64,000 nt of DNA from Elephas maximus indicus (GCF_024166365.1 NC_064822.1:110294823-110358822); one strand, 5' to 3'; positions 33,095 through 45,299 are shown, counted from the first letter of the stretch. Program-made: numbers and translations. Notes: generated by a model from the sequence alone, not told the origin.

Positions 33095-36000
33095 ATGCTA
33101 ACTTTTCTTTAGTTCTCTCCCTATCTGATCTACTTCTTTCCTTGCAAATTTCCTAATGTATCTCCTGATGACTGGAGAGTTACCTGAAATGTATCCCTGA
33201 AATCTCAGTCCTAAATTGTATGCTCAATTTCCAAGGAGATGGGCCAAGACCATAGGGGCCTTCTCTTAGAAGTAGACCATGTCCTTATTATTTCCTAAAT
33301 TGTAGAAAATATATTTCACAGTCAATAAGAGATTGAAATCCACAATCATGCCTATCTCCCATGCTCTTCCTATTAGGATAGATTATAGAAAGTTTTCTTG
33401 CAAACAGGAAATGCCCAGATACCTGATTTTGGCAAATTTAGCTTCAAGAGAAATAATTAGGATTAATCAATATCAGCATATAAACTTTTATTAAACATTT
33501 TCTAAATAGTAAAATATGTAAGATAAAATCCTAAATATCAAGCAAGCCAGGAAGAATTGGTACCTAGTCAAATCTCTTAAAAAAAAAAAAAAAGATAAGG
33601 AGTAATATAGGTTTTTATACCAAAAATCATGCTCTATTAAAACAGTGTGTGTAAGGAGGAAAGGGATATATAGAAGAAGTGAGAATAGTTTGATAAACAG
33701 GCGAATGTCCTTAAGAGGACAACATTCACAATGAAAAAAGTGGATGAACTTTGCCTTATTCTTGTTCAGATCTATACCGAACCATTGTTTTGTGGTATCC
33801 CAGGACTTAAGAATGGTGGAATCCATACGCCATTTATCTGCAAAGACAAAAAAAGCGGTCAACAAGAGCCCTGAAAAATTTATGGTTTTGTCTTCAGTTA
33901 TACAGAATTAAAGAGGGGAGGTTTCAGTCTCCATATCACTAAACCAGTTCAGTGGCAGCTACCTCCAACTTTCAGATTCAGCCAAACTCAGTTCCTGACC
34001 CTAAAAATAATAATAACAGAAAAACCCATTGCCATTGACTCTATTACAACTCCCAGGGAGTACGGTATGAAAATTACATCCATCCAGCAGGTAAAGTCTG
34101 CCAATTAAGTCATACCATCCTCTCTGCAGCGAGTTTCCAGTCACTCAAGATGGACCATTGCCTGAGAGATACAGTACTTTATGCAAATGTCCCCAGTGTT
34201 TGTAGAGGTTTACTAACATTTCCCCTTAAGATATCAGTCCCAGTCTCTGATTTAGCACTTGTCAGCTCTATGCCTTGCGAAATGGATCCAATTCCATGAG
34301 CTACCCGGTCATTTCCTGGCATATGAGCCATCACAGAAAGACCACCTTGTGGTACCTTGAGACTGACTCTGAGAATGGCTACTACATGAAAGTTCCAATT
34401 GCAAATACCTTCAAACAACAAGTTCAAACTTCCAGAATATGCCTTGATGGCCTGGACTTAGGCAGGTATGGCTATGACACTAAGGTATCTGAGTGTGCCC
34501 AGGTCTGCAGTGTGCCCAGACACCTTTCTCATACCAGGCGTTACTCACAATGTTTGGTGAATTTCCCCAGTTCTGTTCTGCATTGATCTGACTTCCTACT
34601 ATTAAAATCATAAGCAATATTAACTGAGAGCTCAATCATCCTTTAGAAGTTCCCCCAATTGCTTTTAGACTAACCATATTACTACACAGATCTAGGTTGG
34701 GGTATTATGTTCAGCTGATTTTGAGACCTTATTCCATGGCCCAATCTTCATTCACCACCTGGATCCAGAGCATGTGCTTTCCAAGACTTTATAAGTTCTA
34801 AGAGACACTAGCACAAGAAGTTGAGTTTTCCCATGCACCGCCATCTCGTTATGTCACCCACCATACATTGGACTGATAGCAGATCTATCCTTTCTACAAA
34901 TCCTTAAATCCTACTTTAAGATCCCAAGCCCAAGAGTCTAAGAGACTTCTTAAAAGAATTCTCTCTCTACCTCTCTACTTATCATATTGGCACGGAGCAA
35001 GCATAGTTGTCCAGTGCCCCATACTTCCAACTTGAATTTCCTATAGCTGCCCAAAATTCATACCTGCCCCTCAACCACTTTCCTGAGGAGAAATGTCACA
35101 GAAGTTAGGTTATAGGATCAAAGATATAGAAAGTAAGGGTGTAGCTACAAGCAGGGGCCAAAAACTGCCTCCCACATACACTTTGCACTCATTTTTCTAT
35201 CAGTCTACCTATATGAGTCTCTTATTTGGAAACCCAGTGGAAGTAAAAAGCTTATAGATGTTAAGGCTTCCCTTATTTACCATTCCCATTCTACTATTAG
35301 GAAACCAGAAAATCCAATTGCACTGGATAAAATCAAGAAAGCCCAAAGGCAGACTCACCTTAATAGACTTCGTTAGAATTGGTGGTAAAGGGATTACCTG
35401 TGGAGAATACTTTTGTTGAGGTAATGTAAGGAGACACAGGTTGAGGAATATGAACCTCCCGTACCCCCCAAAAAACAAACAAAAACAAACTTTAAAGATA
35501 TGAGACTCTTCTTTATAACATGGTACTTGCATCTTAATATATATTTCTGTGACCTTGTCTTCGTAATCTGTTGTAATTGATTTCAAATGTGGCCTCTACA
35601 ATCTTCTGCCTGGGATTCACTGGCTCCCATTTCATTTTGGTATACGCTTGTAAAGATGCCAGTTCAATCCAGGAGATTGTCAATAGCCAACTGGAGCATT
35701 ACAAAGCTGATGATAACTCTGATACTGGCATAAAGTTTTGCCTAATACTTTCCCTTCTCTGTGATGCCATGTTAGACTACATTTATCTTTCCAATTTTCT
35801 ATAGGGGATAAGAGTCGATTGCTACATATTTTATATAATCATCTTTCAACTGCATGGTTAGTCAGTCAGCTTTCATAGAAAAAACTGCTTTTCCACAGCT
35901 CTTCACTTTAGCAACAGGGAAAAGACCCCCATAAGTGTCCTTGGGAGGCCCACCACATGTCTGATTCTTGCTGTGTCACAAAAAGGTGAGAGAGAACTAA

Positions 36001-36285
36001 TGTTTGATCTGATGGGAAGGTGAGAAGATGGTATAGTTTTGTACAGCATGTTGTCACTGCCAAAATTCTCTCTTCTGGTGCCAGAAAGCATATGATTGTC
36101 AGAGGTTTAGGCTGATAGAATATTGACTGTGGGGAGAAAAAAAAATCCAATTACCTAGGTCAAACACTCACCTCATCAGTGTCATTCTTAGAGGTAGTGG
36201 TAGAAGGGTCTTCTAAAGTAGAAAGAAATACGTTTGTAGCACATGTGGAGGAAAGGGGAAAGAAAATTTAGACAGTTTTTAGACT
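33095..36285. other. No gene seen over 3.2 kb
   Basis: AT-rich, unassigned sequence. The longest open frames (33491-33865 minus, 124 codons; 35209-35586 minus, 125 codons; 34275-34586 plus, 103 codons) carry no recognisable domain and no clear splice signals. A short SINE-like remnant 'aaaacccattgccattgact' lies at about 34021. Confidence 0.4.
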
Positions 36286-36302
36286 CTTACCCAGCGAATA
36301 CC

Positions 36303-36497
36303 CCCAAACCAAACCTGTTGCTGTAGAGTCCAGCAACCCTATATAGGACAGAGGAAAACTGCCCCATAGGGCTGCCAAGGCTGTAAATCTTTATGGAAGC
36401 AGACTCCACATTTTTCTACTGTGGAGCAGCTGGCGGGTTTGAACCACCAAACTTTCAGTTAGCAGATGATCACTTAACCACTGAACCACTAGGGCTC
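36303..36497 (-). mobile_element. AfroSINE, reverse, long form
   Basis: It runs from 'ccaaaccaaacctgttgctg' to 'gaaccactagggct'. The 17-bp target duplication 'cttacccagcgaatacc' (16 of 17 match) lies at 36286-36302 and 36498-36514. Confidence 0.95.
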
Positions 36498-36977
36498 CTT
36501 ACCCAGGGAATACCTCCTCACAAATTGTTTCACAAACAATAGCCAGAAAAAAGTAATGACTACAATCCCAAAATTTGTTTAAAACTGTTTTAGCGTTCTC
36601 AAAATGTTGTAGTTATTTCCTGTGACCTTCTGGAAAATAACTACTACTCCCTCCTATTCAATAAGCCTTAATAAGGCTGAGAAGAATTGAAGCTGTACTC
36701 CATAAATGTACACAGAATGATTTGGAAGGTCAAGTAACTTAAAACTAGACTAACTGAAGTAGAGACTTTGCTTTTTCCCAGTCCAATCAATACAGCACTG
36801 CAGACAAGTTGTCTCTTTCCTTCCCACACCCTCAGAATTATACCTAGGTCAATCAAATGCTCAGTCAACTTTGACATATCGGTCCCAATTCACCATCGAG
36901 TGGAATGAATATCCACAGGAGACCTACCCTTTGGATGGTTAATAATTCTCTCCTATTTAGCTCACTATAAGCAGGCT

Positions 36978-37141
36978 GGGGTAACCCTGGTGGTGTAGTG
37001 GATAAGTGCCACGGCTGCTAACCAAAAGGTCGGCAGTTCGAATCTACCAGGCGCTCCTTGGAAACTCTGTGGGGCAGTTCTACTCTGTCCTATAGGGTCG
37101 CTATGAGTCAGAATCGACTCGACGGCAGCGGTGGGTTTTTA
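36978..37141 (+). mobile_element. AfroSINE, full length, little diverged
   Basis: 'gggtaaccctggtggtgtag', B-box 'ggtcggcagttcgaatctac', body 'gggtcgctatgagtcagaat' and 'gactcgacggcagcgg'. Flanked by 'aagcaggctgg' and 'aagctggctgg'. Confidence 0.95.
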
Positions 37142-37997
37142 AGCTGGCTGGAACTGGGTCTACTCAAATACAGATCCAGGTGTTTGGCTTAAGGGTGGGA
37201 TCAGAACAAAGCATGTGATTGCAGAAGTAATGAGTCCTGCAGCTGGAGAAGGTAATTCATATAGATCTTCTCTCCTTCTTTTAATTAGTTCTTCCTCAAA
37301 CTTCACAATCCTATCATGGCATAATTAATTGGACTTACGGCTAGTTACTAGAAGGTTTGTCATGATGGTCGAGATCAGGAATGCCAAAAGCTTCATCGTG
37401 GTGTGCAGCAGGACGACGCCACCGAGTAAGAACATAGGCACTGGGTTCCAGAACCAGCTCACAGAGTTGCTAACAACAGAGAAGTACTTAAATAATCACC
37501 AGGAAGAGATTCCTCTTCTCCCTGTCCAACAGGTAATTTTTACCCAGTGATACTGGGTCTCAAAATAATGAACAAGAACAGCATGAGGGCTGGAACATTG
37601 GTCTTGGGATTTGAAGGTGGAGAATTGACTCTAGGGCAAGGCTTCTGACTGAATATTACCCTGGAAATGTTTCGTATTATATGTCTGATATCAATAGTAC
37701 CCATTTTACGATGAAAAGAATTCTATTTCTACTCCATCTGCCAGGGAAGAGTCCCTCAATTAAAACATTTTATGAGGTACCAACCCTATCAAAGAAGTTT
37801 CCATTCTTCTGAACAAAGGCTTTGCTTTGAATTCTTTCTCTTTCTCTCTCCCAGCGAACTTGCTCTACTGATTATGCTCTCTTGCTGCTCTGTCTTCAAT
37901 CTCTCACCTCAGCATAAAGTACGTGATTATCTGTCTCCAACTTTGAAGAGAGAAAATCCTTCGTCAAGCTTTGAACCTCTTCTAGTAATCAAACTGG
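37142..37997. other. No gene seen
   Basis: Unassigned sequence. The minus strand at about 37340-37540 reads as a hydrophobic stretch but lacks other features of an envelope or membrane protein gene. Confidence 0.35.
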
Positions 37998-38162
37998 AGC
38001 CCTGGTGGCACAGTGGTTAAGAGTTTGGCTAGTAACCAAAAGATTGGCAGTTCAAATCCACCAGCCACAACTTGGAAACCCTATGGGGAAGAAGTTCTAC
38101 TCTCTCCTATAGGGTTGCTATGAGTTGAATCAACTTGATGGTCAATTTGGTTTTTTGGGTTT
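37998..38162 (+). mobile_element. AfroSINE, forward
   Basis: 'ggagccctggtggcacagtg' through 'ggtcaatttggttttttggg'. Full-length short form. Confidence 0.93.
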
Positions 38163-38214
38163 TAGTTATGAAATCATTGCTTCTTCGGTTATTATAAAAC
38201 TTTCACAGTGAGGG

Positions 38215-38330
38215 ACAGGTTTGGATTTGTTAAGCTGACATTATTCAGTCAATAACTATAAGGAGGGTAAAAGAACTCTTGCAGGCCATCATCCTGATCA
38301 TCCCGTGTGCCAATCAGACTTCTGGGGTTG
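38215..38330. repeat. Unnamed repeat shared with 51742-51890
   Basis: 'ggtttggatttgttaagctg' followed by 'acattattcagtcaataact' recurs as 'ggcttggatttgttaagctg' at 51745. 'aggccatcatcctgatcatc' is matched by 'caggtcatcatcccgagcac' at about 51872. Family unknown. Confidence 0.6.
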
Positions 38331-38837
38331 ATCTCATTTAGAGGATTTGCAAAATCTCAGGGTGAAAGGACTCCAAATTTAAGCATCTAAAGAGGGCAGA
38401 AAACTGAAGAAAAGTCTTTGAACACAGTGAGTCTGTATGAGGCTTGTCCCTTGTGACTCCCAAGGTTACAGTTTCTCAGGGACAGATTAACAACTGCCTG
38501 TTTTCCACGTGAAGACAAAAGTTAATGATCCTCATGTTTGGAGGACAATCATTAAGTCTTCAAGCTGAATGTATTTTATATTTTTAAACGGTAAACTTCA
38601 ACGTGGAGGCAACATCTTTATCATCCTTTTTCCCCTACCACTGAGATGGACAGCCTATCAGACTGTCAGTCACACACACAAACACACATGAACACAAACA
38701 CAAAGTCCTTAGACAAGAAACTTCTTCCTTTTCTTCAAAGTGGATGCAGCGATGGCAGATACTGCCAGGATTTGTCACATTCAGTAAACATAGAATACAT
38801 TCTCTATTTTCCAAACGTAGGGCCAAAACAAAAAAAG

Positions 38838-39048
38838 AAAACAACAAACCAGTTACTGTCAAGTTGATTCTGACTCATGGCAACCCTATGTGAGTCAGAG
38901 TAGAACTGTTTTCCATAAGGTTTTCGTGGCTGTGACCTTTTGGAACCAGATCACCAGGCCTTTCTTCTGCAGCTCCATTGGGTGAGTTCAAGTCACCAAC
39001 CTTTTGTTTAGTAGCCCAGAGCTTAACTGTTTGTACTACCAAGGGACT
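38838..39048 (-). mobile_element. AfroSINE variant, reverse, long form
   Basis: It runs from 'gaaaacaacaaaccagttac' to 'actaccaaggga'. The middle contains 'agatcaccaggcctttcttc', marking the longer subfamily also seen at 52778. Confidence 0.88.
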
Positions 39049-39284
39049 TCCTAACACAGGGAAACCCCTGGTAATTAATGGAAAAATTTTGCTCCTCTAA
39101 ATAGAACTTAGCCTAGATGATTTTCTACTGAAACAGCTAACCATGTGCCAGTTTAGTATGTTTCCCGATCTTCTACTAAGTCAGGCTTGCTAACCTCAGA
39201 TCAATTGCTTATATTTAAATTTACAATGATGATGATAATAGTAACAACTACTAACCCAGGAAGAATTTTTTTGTCCTTGCCACA

Positions 39285-39560
39285 GGTTGGGTTCCCCAGG
39301 AAGCAGGCTCTGAGAGAGTTTAGTGGGCATGATGTTTATTAAGGAGTCCCCTTGGGATAACAATCATGGAAGAGAGGGGAGGAATCAGGTTTGGACACGG
39401 AGAGGGAAGCCTGCTGTGATATGTGTCCATCCACTGTCTCAGCTGACTCCTGAGAGGCCTGACTGCTAAAGACTACTTGCTGATTGCATTCCAAACAGCT
39501 GTAGCAACAAGTCCTTCATTGATGAGCCTCCGGGTGGCATATCATCACAATCTCCACCTC
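39285..39560. repeat. Probable old repeat, similar to the block at 17140
   Basis: 'aggctctgagagagtttagt', 'atgtttattaaggagtcccc' and 'ttgggataacaatcatgga' resemble the 5' part of the LTR-like blocks at 17140 and 21395 ('gtttactagggagtgctctt', 'gggaacaacac'). The family is unknown. Confidence 0.4.
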
Positions 39561-39721
39561 AGAGCTTTACGCATGCATCTTTAAGATTATGAGGTTGTAT
39601 TCATATTCCTGATTTCATATGAGGGAATACAAGTAAGAATTTATACAACTGTAACAAAATAACTCAATTAGTAAGTGGCAAAGCTATATTTGAACACTAG
39701 TCTCTCTGACTTTAAGAGAAA

Positions 39722-39890
39722 CAAAACAAAACAAACCATTGCTGTCAAGTTGATTCTGACTCACAGCAAGCCTATGGAACAGAATAGAACTGCCCCTACG
39801 GGGTTTCCAAGGAGTGGCTGGTGGAGTCGAACTGCTTACCTTTTGGTTAGCAGCCGAGCTCTTAACCACTGTGCCACCAGGGCCTCCTGG
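39722..39890 (-). mobile_element. AfroSINE, reverse
   Basis: It runs from 'aaacaaaacaaaccattgct' to 'gtgccaccagggcctcctgg'. Confidence 0.93.
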
Positions 39891-40017
39891 CTTCGAGAGT
39901 AACCTTTAAAAAAAAAATTCAGTCAGAGACTGGAGGTTATACTCAGGGATATCAACCAGGAGTTTTTTAGCCCTTCCTCAGAAATATCCACTTTGCCTCT
40001 ATCTACAGTTAAATTAA

Positions 40018-40212
40018 AGAGCCTTGATGGTGCAATGGTTAAGAGCTTGGCTGCTAATCAAAAGGTTGGTGGTTCAAACCCACTAGCAGCATCATGGGAG
40101 TAAAGTCCTGGCGATCTGCTCCCGTAAGGGTTACAACCTAGGAAACCCTATGAAGCAGTTCTACTTTGTCGCATAGGGTCACGATGAGTTAGAATTGACT
40201 TGACAGCACACT
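40018..40212 (+). mobile_element. AfroSINE, long form, forward
   Basis: 'agagccttgatggtgcaatg' through 'ctggcgatctgctcccgtaa' to 'gaattgacttgacagcac'. Confidence 0.92.
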
Positions 40213-40404
40213 ATAACAGGGTCAAATTGTGTGAGACTGAGTAATATGCATATGCAGGACTCCTTTCTCTGCACTCTTGCTTTCCCTGTTCCTTGGGATT
40301 GTACTACAGGGATGGGAGACATTAAGCACAGTGAGGCCAATATTTAATTGCCTCAATATAAGACGATTTAACCATAAAAAAGAGAAGGATATTGAGGATA
40401 AGTC

Positions 40405-41150
40405 TTTTAATAATAACAACAGTGACACAAACCCATTGTCTTAGTCATCTAGTGCTGCTATAACAGAAATACCACAAGTGGATGGCTTTAATAAAGAGAA
40501 ATTTATTCTCTCACAGTCTAGTAGGTTAGAAGCCTGAATTCAGGGTGTCAGCTTTAGGGGAAGGCTTTCTCTCTCCGTTGGCTCTGGACGAAGGTCCTTG
40601 TCATCAATATTCCCCGGGTCTGAGAGCTTCTCAGCGCAGGGACCTCTGGTCCAAAGGGCATGCTATTCTTCTGGCTCTGGTTTCTTGGTGATATGAGGTC
40701 CCCGTGTCTCTCTACTCACATCTTTCTTTTATCTCTCAAAAGAGATTAGTTTAAAACACAATCTAATCTTGCAGATTGAGTTCTACCTCATTAATATAAT
40801 TGCCACTAATAATCTCATTTCATAAATATCATAGAGATAGGATTTACAACACACAGGAAAATCACGTCAGATGACCAAATGGTGGACAATCACACAATAC
40901 TAGGAATCACAGCCTAGCCGAATTAATACATATATTTTTGGGGGGCACAATTTGATCCATAAGACCTATTGATTCTGAATCATAGTGACCCTATAGGACA
41001 GAGACCTGCCCCACAGGATTTCCAAGTCTGTAGTCCCTATGGAAGCACACTGTCCCATCTTTCTCCCCCAGAGTGGCTGGTGGGTTCAAACTACCAATTT
41101 TTCAGTTAGCAGCTGAGGGCTTAAGTACTGAGCGCTTAAGTACTGAGCTC
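40405..41150 (-). mobile_element. AfroSINE split by a MaLR-type LTR
   Basis: The SINE's A-rich end and 'gacacaaacccattg' lie at 40405-40438. The rest, from 'ctattgattctgaatcatag' through 'agtggctggtgggttcaaac', lies at 40966-41150. The LTR occupies the gap, so this SINE predates that LTR insertion. A short duplication 'gcttaagtactgag' at about 41120-41147 marks its head end. Confidence 0.8.
40437..40966 (-). mobile_element. MaLR-type LTR, reverse, inserted in a SINE
   Basis: The left end 'tgtcttagtcatctagtgct' is the reverse complement of the usual LTR 3' end, and the right end 'cacaatttgatccataagac' that of its 5' end. 'cagaaataccacaagtggat' and 'tttctcactgaattcagg'-like positions match the family in reverse. 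Confidence 0.85.
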
Positions 41151-41167
41151 CTTACCAGTGACAATAA

Positions 41168-41345
41168 CCAAACCAAAACCAAATCCATTGCAACTGAGTC
41201 GATTCTGACACATAGCAACTCTACAGAACAGAGTAAAACTACACCACAGGGCTTCCATGGCTGTAATCTTTACTCAGTGGCGATGGGTTTGGTTTTTTGG
41301 AATCTTTATGGAAGTAGGCTGCTGCATCTTTCTCCTGCGGAGAAA
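41168..41345 (-). mobile_element. AfroSINE, reverse, carrying a 28-bp SINE-tail insertion
   Basis: It runs from 'ataaccaaaccaaaaccaaa' to 'ctttctcctgcggag'. The fragment at 41273-41300 ('ctcagtggcgatgggtttgg...') is a plus-strand SINE tail flanked by the perfect 8-bp repeat 'aatcttta' (41265-41272 and 41301-41308). Confidence 0.88.
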
Positions 41346-41429
41346 TCATTTAATGAGCTCATGGAACATAACAGGCTCTATGCTATGAGGGCTTTTCCCA
41401 AATTATCTCATGTGTCCCTCAAGAAAATC

Positions 41430-41545
41430 TGTGAATTTAGTACTATTATTTTCATTTAATATATAAAGATACTAGGACTTGTTGAGGTTAAATGACTTGC
41501 CCAAGATCACACTAGTAGGGAGCAGAGCTTGGTTGGATGCTGTTG
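41430..41545 (-). mobile_element. MIR SINE, reverse
   Basis: 'tgaggttaaatgacttgccc' and 'aagatcacactagtaggga' are the antisense of the MIR core. Confidence 0.85.
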
Positions 41546-42267
41546 CATGTCTTATTCCAAAGCTTATTTCCTCTCAGAGTTTTTATTTGGGTTTAAACAT
41601 CTCTGGGAAATTCCTTCATTACCTGATGAACTTTGAAAATTCTAATGGGAAGAAGTTTAGAAGTGACCATAAAGACTAGAATTAGCTTTCAGATTTCTTA
41701 GTTCTTGGTCTTCCTCTATCATATCCGACTACTTCTCCAGTTCCCTAAAACCAAGAGATACAAATATGGTTCTCAGGCCTTGTGCTCAAAGCTCAAGTTG
41801 TTCTGAGACTCAGAGGTCTGTCTGTGCCCGTGGAGGTGAGTGGGGCTGCGCTGGATTGTCACAAAAATTCTGCTTTCCTGTCTTCCCTGGATATGAGTCC
41901 TTTCTGACTCAGCTGTCCACTCTGTGTTGTCTTCAGCTTTCTAAAGCTCTGGGATCTCAAGCCATCTATGTTCAACTCTGACTCAATTTTCTCTGTCCTT
42001 TACCATTTTCTTAAAGGATACTTACCAGTCCCAAAGTGAAGATCGTTTCAGTTCCTTCAACTAATGTATTCATAATTCATGTTTTTAATTTAAAGTTTAC
42101 TTGCTTGAGAAATTGCCAGGTACCATGCCTGATAATATTTAGTTTAAGGGTAAAGGAATATGAAGATATAAATGACACACAGTCCCTTAAGTGCTGTGTA
42201 CAAGGAGTACAAGGAATAAGAGAGAAAAAAAGAAAAAAAAATTAAATTATATCTATTGTGATCCAAA

Positions 42268-42434
42268 ACAAAAACCAAACCCGCTGCAGCCGAGTTGATT
42301 CCAACTCATTGCGACCCTATAGGACAGAGTAGAACTGCCCCATAGAGTTTCCAAGGAGCGCCTGGCAGATTTCAACTGCTGACCTCTTGGTTAGCAGCTG
42401 TAGCACTTAACCACTATGCCACCAGGGTTTCCGT
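42268..42434 (-). mobile_element. AfroSINE, reverse
   Basis: It runs from 'aacaaaaaccaaacccgctg' to 'gccaccagggtttccg'. Full length. Confidence 0.95.
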
Positions 42435-43384
42435 ATACTGTGACAGATATCAGCAAAAGCTTGTCTGAAGTGCTAGAGAAGCATGCAGTGTGACCTACCC
42501 AGCTTGGAGAACATGTTTTTGAATTTGCCTGGTGCTGTGCCCAAACTCAGGAAGATCCATGTAACCTCTACAGCCTAGCCCAAGTGCCTGCTAAACCTAG
42601 TAGAGCAATGCAACTTCTTATTTCAAAAACTGAATCATTCACAATACAGAAAACTTCCTGTTTCTAGAACAAACAACATGTGAGCCTATGTTCTCTCTGT
42701 TTCTCCATTTAGGTAACTTTTCTTACAGGAACTCCTAGAATTCCATTTATACCATTTTAAAATATAAAATAGTTTACCCCTTTCATAACAATGAGGAAAA
42801 CGTAATGAGATGAACTCACCCTGTCACTAAATTTACATATTTTAGATGAAAGAAAAGAATCCTACAAAATAACTTACAAAATGCTAAAAGACCTGTTCCT
42901 CATCCCAGTTCCACAAAAGCACCAAGTTGATTTTGGCCTAGGTGTATGTAGTGAGTAATTTTTTTCCCCTTGAAGACAAAGGTAGTATAGAAATTTAGGC
43001 AGATAACCATCTGAGAAACTCAATTTTCTAACAAAACCACTGCCCTTAAGACAAATGGTGAGTCTTCATGTGCTCTATTTCTATGAATGCTGAGCACAGA
43101 AAGTGCCATTATAAGGCCACGAACATGTATCATGGAGCAGAACTTCAAATTCTCAAAAAATCCAGAATTACACTGGACCCACTGAGACAGTATGAATCCT
43201 GAGATTATTTCTCTGAGATGATCTTTAAACCTTGAACTGAAACTATGTCCCCAAGTCACCGAATAGCTAAATAGCAGGTGACCTTACCTTGACTACTACA
43301 TGAGACCAAATGGACAACAAATACTATAAAGCATAGGTAAGAAATTTGAGGGAACAACTAAAGCAGAAATAATGAGGATGTTGA
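42435..43384. other. No gene seen
   Basis: About 950 bp of unassigned sequence without a supported coding signal. Confidence 0.4.
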
Positions 43385-43450
43385 TAGGACTCAATGAGGT
43401 TAAATGAGTTGCCCAAGATCACACCAGTAGGGAGCAAAGCTTGGTTTGTG
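43385..43450 (-). mobile_element. MIR SINE fragment, reverse
   Basis: 'gaggttaaatgagttgccca' and 'agatcacaccagtaggga' repeat the MIR antisense core, nearly the same words as at 41485. Confidence 0.75.
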
Positions 43451-43560
43451 AAGAATGTAACCAATGTCACTGAACAATATGTGTAGAAATTGTTGAATGA
43501 AAACCTGTTTTGATGTGTATACTTTCACCAAAAATACAATAAAATATTATTCAAAAAAAA
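43451..43560 (+). mobile_element. LINE 3' end with AATAAA and A-tail, probably afrotherian L1
   Basis: 'aatgtaaccaatgtcactga', 'gtagaaattgttgaatgaaa' and 'aatacaataaaatattattc' followed by A8 is a 3' terminus I associate with an elephant LINE family. The family name is not certain. Confidence 0.5.
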
Positions 43561-43680
43561 CCTGTATTATAAAAGGATAAAAAATATATGAAAGAAAAAT
43601 TGACAAAACTACAAGACAAAATAAATAAATCCGCAATCACAGGGCAGGATTTAACACAGATTTTTCAGTAATTCAATAAG

Positions 43681-45295
43681 TGTGGTGCAGTGAATTACTT
43701 AACATGGCCTTTCTAGGCATAGTTTTTGTAACACCCACCAAATTAATGGGTGGGACTATGAAAATGAGGCTCTGTGGCCAACCAAGGTAATTGGATAGCT
43801 TGCTAATAATGTAAATAAGGTGCATGGGACCCTTGTGGGGGTGGGACCATGCTAATAAGGTGTATGGAACCCTAAGGAGGGAATTGGTAGTCAGTTTTGC
43901 CATTCCACTAGGCTTAAAATGAGCCATTCCAGAGGTGTTAAAGGAAGGTCTCACCACCACCAAAAATGAAAAGCCAGGAGTGGAGCACATCCTTTGGACC
44001 TGGGATCCCTGTGCTGAGAATCTTCTAAACCCAGGAGACAGAGACAGAGAGCTGTAACATCCGAGACAGTGAGAGACAGAGTGAAGCAATGGTAAAGAAA
44101 CAGCAGCAGCAGAGGCAGAAGAACCAGGAGACTGACAATGGTCTTCCTGGCCCATGGAGTGAGAAAGCCGAGTGCCTTTGGGCAGGAGGCTTCCTGTCAG
44201 AGTGGGGTGCCTCCTGGTACTTGGAGCTAGGCTAGCTGACCCACAGAGCAAGACAGCTGAGCACCTTTGGGCAGGAGGCTTTCTGGTGGATTGAGGTACC
44301 TCTGGACACTCATCGATAGAGCTAAGAGAGCTTTGTAACTATTATAGAGTAACCATCTGTACTCTGATGAGTGTAAAATTGAGAGATTTATTGGAAGAAA
44401 AGAGACAGCGTGAGCTGGGAATAAACTGAACTCCCTGCAGTGGGATCCAGAAAATTCAAAATGGCAACTCAGCAGTGAGGTTTTATAGGAGAAGAATAAC
44501 GGATATGAAACATGTTATTTGATTGATATTTACAGACTTAGATCATTAAAAGACATTACTTGATTGGTAATTATGGGCTTAGATCATCGAAAGGCATTAC
44601 TTGATTGGTAATAGATCATTTTAAGGTAAGGCTTCCAGTGGCTGGAACCCAATACAAAGTTTTCTGTGGCAGACACTCATGAAGCATGAATTCCTGTAGC
44701 AGAACTTGTAAGGAGGGCTTTCTGTGCCAAACTCTGTAAGGTGATTGGCTTAAAAGGATATACATTTCTTTCTTAGATTGGTTACAGTGTGGCAATTACA
44801 CAGATATGAGACAGGGAGGGGCCACAGTATAGTTGCATCATCATTACTGGACATTTCTCTCTTGGAAACAGTACACAAGATGGGTGCTGCCAGGGTGGAA
44901 ATGGAACCAGCAGAGAATCACACTCAATCCTCAAACTGGCCATTTCTGATTGTATTAGATACCTCAATTTTTCTTTAATTAAGAGGCTGTCCTGATTGAA
45001 AAACTGTATCCTGAGCATTTCTGAATCTGAATTGTAACCTGTTATTTCCCTAATAAACCCCATAATCGTATTGTCTGTGAGTTCTGCGGGGCCATTGCAA
45101 TAAATTATCGAACCCAGCAGGGAAGTAGAAAGTGCTGTGGGAGGGACAGTTGGTGTTAGAATTGATAAAAAGGTTAGAGGGTGGAGGCATGTCTGACCTC
45201 CACCTCATAGGAATTAGTCCTGAGCTGTTGATCTTGATTCTCCTTCCCTCTTGTGAAGTTAGAGGAGGTCAAATACCCTCGCCATGCCATTTTCA
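43681..45295 (+). mobile_element. 5' LTR of the ERVL-like provirus
   Basis: It aligns with the 3' LTR over its whole length except for an extra block at about 44342-44985. Shared phrases include 'ggacctgggatccctg', 'gaattgtaacctgttatttc' and 'taataaaccccataatcgta' (polyadenylation region). The 192-codon minus-strand frame at 43673-44251 lies inside this LTR and is a chance opening that recurs in the 3' LTR. Confidence 0.82.
44342..44985 (-). mobile_element. Insertion within the 5' LTR, LTR-like, probably reverse
   Basis: The block is missing from the 3' LTR (there replaced by about 60 bp, 49045-49095). It contains 'attgagagatttattggaag', an inverted AATAAA-type signal near its left edge, and a local repetition of 'attacttgattggtaat' (44567 and 44597). 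I do not recognise the family. Confidence 0.5.
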
Positions 45296-45299
45296 CTGT

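Noticed and set aside
37337..37540. Minus-strand hydrophobic reading resembling a retroviral transmembrane segment
   Set aside because: No fusion peptide, cysteine motif, polypurine tract or LTR could be seen nearby, so the resemblance is only composition.
43673..44251. 192-codon minus-strand open frame
   Set aside because: It lies in the 5' LTR, and a similar antisense opening recurs in the 3' LTR (48629-49042) and the solo LTR (15523-15990), so it is a property of the LTR sequence. No domain or start context supports a protein.
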